NCBI GenBank assembly: GCA_000711775.1
Contig: ARYC01001291.1
Coordinates: forward strand, 1-64,000
Length of the DNA stretch: 64,000 nucleotides
Reading direction: 5' to 3'
Source: Oxytricha trifallax
Lineage: Eukaryota; Ciliophora; Spirotrichea; Sporadotrichida; Oxytrichidae
Made by a program: the position numbers and the translations under genes
The notes under the pieces: generated by a model
Databases searched by the model: none
Told to the model about the DNA's origin: nothing
Seen by the model: only the letters and a program-made list of their open reading frames with translations
Part shown: piece by piece, positions 47,324 through 56,884 of the stretch
Layout: every line of letters begins with the position of its first letter
How positions within the stretch are numbered: position 1 is the first letter of the stretch

Positions 47324-47439
47324 TGATATAGGGGATTACATTGTTAGATTTGCTTTTTACAAATATTAATGGTATTTCTGATAAATTTTTATAATTTGTT
47401 TCAATTTGATCTATTATTAAATTTTACAATTAAAAGTGT

Positions 47440-50400
47440 AAATAAAGCAGAATAATTACTCAGAGTTAAACTAACTTAGACTCTCAGCATCTCTAGTGAG
47501 AGCTTCTTAAGCTCCAGCCCAGAACAAGTCATTGTTCAAGATGGCTGGGAATTGGCACCATGATTCTAATTGTAGATTGATGCAAGAGTCAAGTATAACT
47601 TAAGTGTCTTCAAAACTTTGTCGTTACCTTCAACTTGGTCTATCCTATAATTATATTCTTAATATGGCTCATATGTCATATTTTAAGTAGATTTTATATA
47701 AAATAGACAATCCACGCATTACCCTCAACATCATTTTTTGTGACGAATTCAATGCAGCATTAATCAGTGTTCTTGGAAGTCTTGAAGTTAGCAACAGTAG
47801 CATCAATCAAAATAATTACTATAAACTTTTAATATAACAATACAACTATAACTTAAAAGTTTTATCTCTTAATTTGACATTCATTTAATGGGCTTATCAG
47901 CATCGGGGTTGGTAGTTCTAATTTGCTCAACTTGCTCTTCATTATTCATGATTTCTTTCAACAAAGTTTAGTTGAACTCGCGAAAAGCTTGAATTGCTTG
48001 AGTCTTGTTCTCAACAGAGATTTTTACATAAACAGATGGTGAGCTAAAATTCAATTTTATAACCTCAGGAAAATAATTAATTGCATGAGCAAAATGATAT
48101 AAGTTTACTGGCATAGAGGTAGCTCTCGATTTCCTTAACTTGTTCTTAAAGGAAATCAAAGTCTACGGCGTTGTGATGCAAAAATATAAATAATAGTATA
48201 ATAAGAGTAGTGTTGCAAAGCATGACCATTTAACTCATCGTTATCCATATAACCATGCCCATTGGCAAGCTCTCCTGGTAAGCTTTGAGCAACATTAGTC
48301 TTAGCTATGATTTTTTCATCCTCTTTAAGTGGTTCACTATAAGGATCCTCTAAATGCAAAAGCTCTTATAATTGTTGATTGCTAGAATCTTCAATTGGAT
48401 CAACGATTTATTGTTAAGTGCTATTGTCATCAATATCTTCAAGCAAGTTATCATCAGCAGATTCGTCCTTAATTTCCTCTAAGAGTAGGTTGTCATCTGC
48501 TGGTTCATCCTTGGTTTCCTCTGAGAGTTGATCCTCTTCAATATCTTGAAGATGTTGTTTTTTGCTGCTAGTGTCTGCATCAGCATCAGCTGAATGTGTT
48601 GAAGAAGCACCTGATTAGCTTAGCTTCAATCTTAGCATCAACGAAAATGTCAACATCAATATAAGTTGCATCGTTGCTGCAATTTATTTGAGCATCAACA
48701 TCAGCAGCTGCACCTGCAACTATGTCACTAATTACGTTTTATGAAGACACTACAGTTGCGTCATCTTATATGTCAGTTGGGTTGCCTGAAGCATCTTCAT
48801 TCTTGCCCTTCTTGACCTTGGGTGCAGTATTCAAGCCAACAGCTGATTACCTACGCTTGTTATCAGTCTCTTTATCTTTGGATTTATCCAAGGATGTTGC
48901 ATGCTTATCAGTCTTAGTAGCAGGTGCATTATCAGAACTCTTTTTCTCTTCTTTTGGCTTGATTGTAGTTGTTGTAACGGCGGCTGTCTTAGTGGTAGTT
49001 TTTGCACCTGCTCCACCCTTCTTATCAACTACTTAAGTGACTCCTCCAGCTTTAATCTTCTCTTTCAAACTATCATCAATGGGATCAGTATCATCACTTG
49101 TCTTCTTAGCACCAGTTGTAGCAGGTTTATCATAAGTGATTTTACTAGATGTAGTTGTTGGTGTGTTATAGTTAATTGCAGGTTTTTTAATAGCACCAGC
49201 ATCAATAGTGCTTCCAAATGTTTTTGTTGTTGCAGTGCTATTTTTAATATATTCTCCTCCAGCTACGGAAGCAGTTTTACCTCCTCTTAGATAGCAGATT
49301 TCTTATCTATTTCATCAGCCCCAGTAATAGTAGCAGTATTTTCAGTAGATGCAGTGAATGTTTTCTTAATCATTCCCATTTTCTTAGCATCAGCTTGAAA
49401 AATAACCTAAGTAACTCCACCAGCTTTAATTCTCGACTGGAGAGATTTCTCAATTGGATCATCGCCATCGTCAACCTTTCCACCAGTAGCTGGTTTCTTA
49501 TCACCAAAGGATATCTTTGTAATTGTTGGACCTCCTTATGGCTTGATGGTGGCATTTTGATTGCTGCTTGCATTTTTTTAGTTTAATTGGCTGACCCTTG
49601 AATATTTGTGTTAGCAGTGACCTTGCTACAAGATTAATGAATTTATGATAATAATTATTTTATATACCATTAAATTGCAATAAATATCTTTCACTCTTTA
49701 GTGGTTGGCTTCTTGAGTCCTGGTTGAGACACAGCAGGGGTTGGTTACACTAATTTTGGCAACTTGTTAGGTGACACCACCAGCTTTGATTATGTCATTC
49801 AATGATTTTGAAATGGGATCATCCTCTTCTTCAGGTAGTAAATTATCACCAGCACCACTGGCTTTACCTGATAAACCTCCAGCTTTATTTGTTTATGCCT
49901 GCAATTTAGCCTTGTCAGCAGCTACTTTCTCTTCCTACATCTTTTTCTTTCTCTCATCCTCGTCCTGCTTCTTCTTACCTGCTTCATCCTTGAACTTCTT
50001 ATCCATTTCTTCCTTCTTAACTCTGGCTTCCCCCTTCTTCTTCACTTTGTCCAATCTCTTTTTCTCCAATTATTCTTTGCGACGCTCCTCAGCTTTCTAC
50101 TTATCGCCTAGAGTATTTCAGGATTAAGTGGCATTCTTGGCTGACTCTTTTGAGTCGCTAAATTTACTGGGAGTGGTCTTTGGCTGTACTGACTGACCTC
50201 CTCTCTTCATGCCTGTAAGTAACAAGCGGGAACTGATTTACCCTGTTGCTGGAGTATCTTTACTTTCCTCATCAGCTTGGTTATTGACTTTAGCTCCATC
50301 ACTGATGGATGTCTTTGGCATTAATGAGCTTGGCTTCATTGACATGGCGACTTGCTTCTTGACTTTGATCATAAGTCATCGTAGTCTTGTTAAAACCTTT

Positions 50401-50476
50401 GCATGCGCTCCTCCACCTTTTGGTCGATTAAAGTCTAAATGGAGGCAAATTGCTCCGCGCTGAACTATACACTCAT
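47440..50476 (-). CDS. Low-complexity repeat protein with IKAGGVTQ motifs, interrupted gene
   Basis: Start MSVQFSAEQFASIQTLIDQK at 50476. A basic Ser/Lys segment follows, then a charged helix (EERRKEQLEKKRLDKVKKKG, KEEMDKKFKDEAGKKKQDED). Three spaced repeats share D-P-I-x-x-S-L-x-x-x-I-K-A-G-G-V-T-Q (near 49800, 49430, 49050). Thr/Lys-rich linkers and an acidic part with a duplicated DEPADDNLLLEE/DESADDNLLEDI unit come next. The C-terminal region has EQVKEIESYLYASK, VYVKISVENKTQAIQAFREF and DATVANFKTSKNTDQCCIEF, LFWAGAQEALTRDAE. Several small frame breaks are explained by pointer-like repeats (48177, 48075, 49284). A TGA at 47881 may be real or inside an IES. No known family; the extended linkers suggest a structural or scaffold role. 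Confidence 0.65.
48177..48213 (-). other. Predicted 37-bp IES (pointer TTTGCA)
   Basis: In gene orientation TTTGCA repeats flank 31 bp of almost pure A/T/C sequence (plus-strand TGCAAA at 48177-48182 and 48214-48219). Excision joins NGHALH to HNAVDFDFLQEQVKEIE in frame and removes the TGA at 48156 from the reading frame. Confidence 0.8.
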
Positions 50477-50829
50477 TGATATATTTGTTTCCATTATTTT
50501 ATCAATTTTGTATTTAAATTATTAAACTTTGTATTATATAAAATAGTATTAGCGTGTTATTTGGGATTAAATTTATGATCGGCTTTTAATTTTATAAAAT
50601 ATGAGATTATAAATGTTTGCTTTTATCATAAATCGAAGTCGATTATTCCTTTTAAAGTGTTGTATTTAATTCAATCATTACCTAGATATTTATATTTTGC
50701 GCAAATCCAAGCTAATTTCATGAGTGAAATTAAGTAATTAAATTATAATTAAATTAAGTCAATCTAGATTAATTCTTTCTATTATGTATCAATAAATTAA
50801 TCGTTTTTCTATATGTCTTTTGTTTTATC

Positions 50830-52592
50830 TCACTAGTCATTTTACAAAAGCTTAGCAAATTTCCGGAAAGCATCAGCCATTACCTTAATAAATGGATCTT
50901 TATAGCTCTCACCAGTATTTCTATTATCTTCTTAGCTCTGTCTGACGTGCTATATGCTTCTTCTTGTAATACGTTTATCATCAAATAGCTAAAGATTTAG
51001 GAAATTATTTCTATCTGTTATTCTCTCATCTATTTCTATTGTTTAATTATTTATATTTATTATTTTTAATGGTTTGTATCCAAACAATTGCTTGTTCTCT
51101 AAATACTCAGCTGTTTCTATAAATAGCTAAATTGAATTTTATATACAATTTAATGAATCTGTGTGTAAATTAATGCTATTCTAAGCGCACAGTATCTTCT
51201 CTCCTCTAGCTCTTCTTAACTCATGTTCTCCAAAAGTCAAAATATGAATATCTAATTGTATATCTGGTTGGCTTAAGCCCCAGAATTAATTCCGTACAGC
51301 TTTAAATTATAATAATAATAATAACTCATGTTCCTTATTTTATTCAATTCTTCCAAATTAATAACTTCCACTTGTTTCTTAATACTTCCTTGGCTCTCCA
51401 CTAAGCCGCTTTCTTTATCAATCTCAAAAATTTCACTGCTCTAAGAATGTTTCCATTTCCTACGATTCTAGTTAGTACTGCCATTAAAGTCATTGTCTTT
51501 CTCGTTTTAATCAGAGTAGCCGTTTATATTTCTCTCATTGATTTTTATGCTAGTCTGCACTTTCTTTATTCTGCTGACTACCTCCTAGACTAAGTCGTAG
51601 AAAATCTCGAATAGATTATCCTCGTCAAGTTCAGAGTTGGGATCATACAGGTATTTCCTCTTTCTCTTTACCTTCTAGGCATGTAAAAATAGTATACATA
51701 CTTGAATGTGATTTAATGAAAGTGAAATAAAATTATGTAGCCTGGTCTCTTTGATCATAACTATATTTGGATGAGGCCACTCTTGCAAAATTAACAGCAA
51801 GTTTTTCTCTCATGCAAATTTTATGCTTCAGCATCAGGATCGTCTTTAATCAGGTACTCTGGTTGTGGACCAAAACGTATTCGGTAGTTTTTCTTGAAGT
51901 TTTCTAGTTATCTAGATATTTAAGAGTCGTTTTTTGTAAATACTCTACGTAGGACCTCATTTACTGTCTCTGAAAACAAAAAATACTTAATAATCGCTTT
52001 TTATGATTAGTTTGCTTAGAGATATTTAAATCTATAAAAGATTATGTAATGTCTCATGGAATTCTTGCTTTAAGGACCCGTCTTCATCATCCGAGTAGAA
52101 TTCATCTTCATCCTCATCTAGCAGTTCTTTCAACACTTTCTAATCGTTTTATGCGTTTCTTAATTAGTAAACCTACTTTTGAATGTATATTTATACTATC
52201 CACCTGATTATTTTTAATCTCTACTTGTGAGCCCCTACTTTGCGAAACCTTGATATCATATTTAGCATTCTTATCTTCTTTAACAGTAACTAAAACAAAC
52301 TTATTGATATTTTGAACAACTCCTTGATGTTCTTTCTTCTCATGACTTTGGTCTCATCTTTGACCTTATTCATCTGATCTTCCACCAGTTACTGCAAATC
52401 ACTGGCCAGATTAATATAACACTTTTCATGAAACAATTAGATAATCAGCTTCTTCACTTCTTGGTTATGCTGCTCATATCTCTCCAAAAGATCTTCCAGA
52501 GTGAATAGATCTGGGGTTTCCATCATTTCCAGGTTGAGTGCTATGCGGATGAGCAGTTCTTTCTTGAATTATGAAATCTTCTTCGACATCAT
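50830..52592 (-). CDS. Hypothetical acidic/helical protein, interrupted gene
   Basis: Starts MMSKKISQFKKELLIRIALN at 52592, then FTLEDLLERYEQHNQEVKKL, CYINLASDLQQLVEDQMNKV. After a 14-bp pointer-flanked insert comes HQGVVQNINKFVLVTVKEDK, YDIKVSQSRGSQVEIKNN. Downstream blocks: KVLKELLDEDEDEFYSDDED (52140), FGPQPEYLIKDDPDAEAQ (51880), ATQFYFTFIKSHSS (51740), KYLYDPNSELDEDNLFEIFY (51650), YSDQNEKDNDFNGSTNQNRR, ESGLVESQGSIKKQVEVINL. The last block (51240-50830) is TFGEHELRRARGEKILC, FIETAEYLENKQLFGYKPLK, MADAFRKFAKLLQ, then TGA at 50830. The N-terminus resembles small helical domains of nuclear or microtubule-associated proteins, but I do not recognise a family. Confidence 0.6.
52338..52351 (-). 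other. Predicted 14-bp micro-IES (pointer ATGAGA)
   Basis: TCTCAT on plus at 52338-52343 and 52352-52357 (ATGAGA in gene orientation). Removing 14 bp joins NKVKDE to KKEHQGVVQNINKFVL in a continuous frame. Confidence 0.7.
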
Positions 52593-52602
52593 TTTCTCTG
52601 TT

Positions 52603-55600
52603 ATCTTCTTTTAAAAATTAATTAATTTTTAATGTTAAGGCTATATGGAATAATTTTACTGGGAAAAATTAAATTTGTTTATATAAAACAAAAAATAAAG
52701 TATATTTAAGCAATTATAACATTTTCAAATCTTTAATTTAAATAATTGAAAGATTATTTCTTCTCTAAAATTCGTTGATACTGTAGCTCTTAGTTGATCT
52801 TAGCTGCTTCTTCCTCCTTAGTCATATAGTCTTCTTGCTCCGAATCAAACATAGATAGTAAATCATCTGGAACTCTAACTCCCCCACCAGCCATAAATAT
52901 GGGCAGTTAGTTACTCTAAGATGGCAACTGGAAGTTACTAGACTGCTAAGAGGAGTTCTCTAAATTGTAGTCTTTGATTTTGTTATTGTCATTTAGGAGG
53001 GAAATTCGCAGGGGTTTACTAGTAATTCGATGAAGTTACTGTGAGGAGTTCTTGCTTAACATGGATTTTGGGAGGCTTTAAGCTGACTGGATCTTGCTCA
53101 TAGTAAACCTTATAATACCAAGAATAAGGGAGTTGATTCAGTGAACAATAAACTCAGAAATGCTAGAGTTTACTCATCATTATCATTATCGTCTCTGCTA
53201 TTCCCTTTCTTTTTACTATTAGCATATGCTCTGATTTTGGATTTTAAGCTCCTCACTTAAATCCTCATCATCTTCGATGTTTTCTCTCCTTTTATGCCAC
53301 TGTGATCTGCCCATACCACGATTTCTTATAATATTAAAACATTTTCCATGATTTCATATTCTTCATAATGAGTTAAGATGTAAAATTGATTTGTATGTTT
53401 CATTAAACTAATTTAATGCAAATTTCTTGTTTGATTTCTTAGTTTGCCATATCCAACATTTAAATTGCTATTTCTTCCTGGAGATTAAGATCTCTCTTGC
53501 TTAATGAAAGTAATTCATATATTGTATATTTATACACATATAGAAGAGCAGAGGATATAGTAATTAAATAGATTATAATGATTCAAATTAAAAAGTCTTT
53601 CATGCTCATTTCCCAATGAATTAGATGGGTCAATAGTAGACAGAACTTTTTTAAGAAACAAATCTGAGTTTTATCTTGACTGTTTAACGCTGCTTCTTCT
53701 TGGACTAACAATGACCTGTCCATTGTCATCTTAAACGAAGATTTGTGTATTTTCAGTTATTTTGTTTCTGAAAGGATTAAGCTTTTTATTCACATTCACA
53801 CCGAATCTGTCTGGATCTCCATATATCAAGGGATAAATATATAAGAAATTAACATATAAAAACAATAAAAGGGACTGATGTCATCATTGTCATGGTCTTC
53901 CTGAGAATTACCATGAGTGAGAATTATTCTATTGTGTGGTGAAGTAAATTTGCTCTTTCCATTCTGATCGTCTTTCCAAACTCCTAATGTACTGCTTGTA
54001 TTTGATTTATTGTACTAAGCATATCTACTTTAAGCATTCGCATAGTCGTCTCTGAAAGTTATTATTAAATAAATTGTCAATTATTTCTTAAATTTTATTC
54101 CTCTCATATGGAAATATAGAATTGAAAGATCCCCCTCTCCCTCTATGTTTATATCTTCTGACTTAATGCCAGTTTCTCTTTCTCTTATATATTTCCCAAT
54201 TTTGCGATTTATAAGCAACTCTCGGGCAATGTGATCTCTGATGAAATTAAAGATTTGTAGTTTTTCTACCTCAGCTTTTCCTAATCTTATTCCATCTTCA
54301 GATGCTCAAGTCTTAAATAATAATCATTATATATTTAAATTAAAATATAATATTAAGTAATCATAAAGTCTTCGCTTAATTTCTTCTTTTCTCTCGGCTA
54401 TTTTGAGTTCAGTTGCAAAAACCATCTACACATCAGTGCCACTACCACCTCCTCCAGGTCCCAAGTTAATTGAACTTCTCTTCCCACTCAGAGATCCTTA
54501 ATTTCTTATAGTATAACATAATTTTTCTACGTTTAATTGTAGTTTATATCTAAGCAAAGAGAGAAATGAATATATACATAGATCCTTGGGTGTTTTAATA
54601 TTGCTGCCTCTCATTACTGCTCATACTCTAATCAGAGACAGTTATTACTTTATATAGTGAAGCATGCTAATAATTGATTTATCTTCTTTTTTCATCTAAA
54701 AGCTGATTTTTAGTGGAGGACAAAGCAAATTTATTGCTTTCTCTATTTTAAAATATCAAAAATACATCGTCTATTAAGAAATAGATATATCTCATACAAT
54801 TATAAAATTTTACATCATTCTCTATCAAGTTTTGGTTATTCTCGCTTTCTTGACAGCTCCTCTTCTTTCTGTAATAATCTAATCAATTTCTCCTTTTCTT
54901 TAAAACATAATTTTGCTTCTCCCTCTAATCTAAGTATACATAGAATAGCTCAATTTATTCATTTATAATATTTATAGTTTCTTTGTGGGACTTCCTACTC
55001 TTAACATTCTCAATATTCTCCATCTACTCTTGAATCGTTTTACTGTTTAGAATAAGAGCAGGGTCTTAAGGCTTGAGTAATTTCATAGGGTTCTTCTTCA
55101 AAAATATAGACACTAGCTCCTTAGTAATCACAGTTTCGTTATTATGCTAAGCTGTCCCATCTCAAAATTAATAAATACTGAGTAAAACATTCTCATATCA
55201 AGGCATTAAGCCACATTTCATGTAAAGTTATTTTGACAATCATGGATAGATTGCTCTTTGATGAGATTAAGAATGTCTTTGAAACTTAGTTTATATACGT
55301 TATGGATCTATATAAACTCTTCAGACTCTATCTAGTATAAATTGGCTTTCCCATATAATAATAAAACTAATGTGATGAACATGTGAGTCATTTTAATGTC
55401 AATAATGCATTAATTTTTATTAAGTAAATTGTACTAAAGTGTCTTTTAATGATAATCTGAAAGCCCTGTTCTTCTTTTTAAATGCTAACTCTATCCCTTA
55501 GTAGCTCCTTCATTAGCATGTATTTCTGGGAATGTTTCTCCTTCTTGCAAAGCTTCACTATCTACACACAAAAAATACATAACAAATTTTTTGGAGTATT

Positions 55601-56871
55601 TTCAAATCAATTTAATGAAATTTTATAAATTTTCAGCATCTTATGAGCACTGAAAATTCCATCTTCAAATACGTTATCAATACTTTTGACCTGCGATTGA
55701 GGATATTATATTACTGGCAGAGAGAGGAGCCTTGAACTTGGGGACCTTGCCTGTTTATATGATAACTCTAAATCTGCTGGATTTTCTCTCATAAAAATGA
55801 TAAATATATAGATATGATTTTGGGACCTATAAGCAACAATATCAGCTTTTTTTTTGAATAAATTTAACAAATGATTACCTGCACTTGATCTTAAGCTCTT
55901 ACTCTTTCTATCAACATCCTCTATATATTTACTATATTACTGTCTTTAATAGAAATGTAAATTTGTATTGAAATTTCATAACAATCCTCATTAGCAGCAT
56001 TCAAGAACATTTGATTATGTCTATGAAGGGAGTCTTCATCTTCAAGCACAATGTTCCCATCTTTGTTGTTTCCATCCATTTGATTGGCTCTCAGTATTTC
56101 ATCTACAATCAGTGATCTTCCTCTTCATTCAAGAATCCGTCATCCTCCTCATTCTTATCCTTCTCATCTTTATCTGATTTATATGAATCTGTGTTACTAG
56201 CTATTTCATATATAGATGTTAAAACAAATATTGATGTGTACTAAAATAAGTAACATTAAACAACAGCTATTTTATTGATCTAGTCAATTTTATTAGGAGA
56301 TTACTATCGCTCTTATTTAATGATTTCAGCCTTTTTCTCAGTGATTGTTATTCGGCTGTGCTTTACAGACTTATCCCCTTGCAATATTCTTTTCAAGGCG
56401 CTTTAATAATCGTTATCATTCTTTTATCTGTCACTTATCATGTTGTCTTCTACTTTTATGTTTTGCTGCTCTTGTGTAGATTTATAAACTAAAAGTTGTG
56501 AAATATAGTGCTCATTAATTTCTCTCAAATTTAATGAGTTCACTTTAATTAATAAATAGGTAAACTTATGATTTCATCTGTTTCTTGTGCTTATTCTTTT
56601 CCTACAGTTAGATTTTCTCAGCAGTTTTCAGATTTATCTTGTGTATTTTTGGCTAAATAGCTTATTTCAAATTGTTTGATACTCCAAACTCATTACTGTT
56701 TTGAAGAAATCTTTGTAAATTATGTGTTTTGAGGGACTCTGTAGTTTTTATGCTATTTGAGAAGTATTTCGTCATATCTTTGGCATTTAGGTTGATTTGC
56801 ACTGAAGTGAGCGTGCTGGTGTTGTAATTTGAGTCTTCTAGTTCATTGTGAATTTCTATAACACGTTTCAT
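52603..56871 (-). CDS. Large hypothetical protein (one gene or two tandem genes), interrupted
   Basis: Starts MKRVIEIHNELEDSNYNTST at 56871. Blocks in order: NLKTAEKIQLQEKNKHKK, STQEQQNIKVEDNMI, ALKRILQGDKSVKHSRITIT, an acidic run, then SLIVDEILRANQMDGNNK (56120). Next: NPADLELSYKQARSPSSRLL, KLCKKEKHSQKYMLMKELLR, ITKELVSIFLKKNPMKLLKP (55130), KLIRLLQKEEELSRKRE (54880), SINLGPGGGGSGTDVQ, FATELKIAERKEEIKRRLY (54410), EVEKLQIFNFIRDHIAREL, SSTLGVWKDDQNGKSKF, GDPDRFGVNVNKKLNPFRN (53820), RSQWHKRRENIEDDEDL (53310), VYYEQDPVSLKPPKIHVKQE, and finally MAGGGVRVPDDLLSMFDSEQ, EEEAAKINQELQYQRILEK (52900-52750). It is rich in charged helices; no catalytic motif was seen. The stop is a TGA at about 52603 overlapping the next gene's start, or lies in an unrecognised intron. 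Small frame breaks occur at 56121 and 54924. Confidence 0.5.
54924..54933 (-). repeat. Tandem 5-mer (TTAGA)2 in coding sequence
   Basis: TCTAATCTAA on plus. Removing one TTAGA joins YVYLEGEAKL to CFKEKEKLIRLLQKEEE in frame; with both copies the frame ends within about 15 codons at a TGA. Confidence 0.7.
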
Positions 56872-56884
56872 ATAAAGTATTTAA

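Noticed and set aside
48722-49586. Plus-strand frames of 63-129 codons, rich in Ser/Cys/Leu
   Set aside because: They are antisense shadows of the minus-strand repeat protein, whose frames are continuous and contain the IKAGGVTQ repeats.
49771-50463. Plus-strand frames of 118 and 84 codons
   Set aside because: Antisense to the charged-helix and N-terminal parts of the same minus-strand gene.
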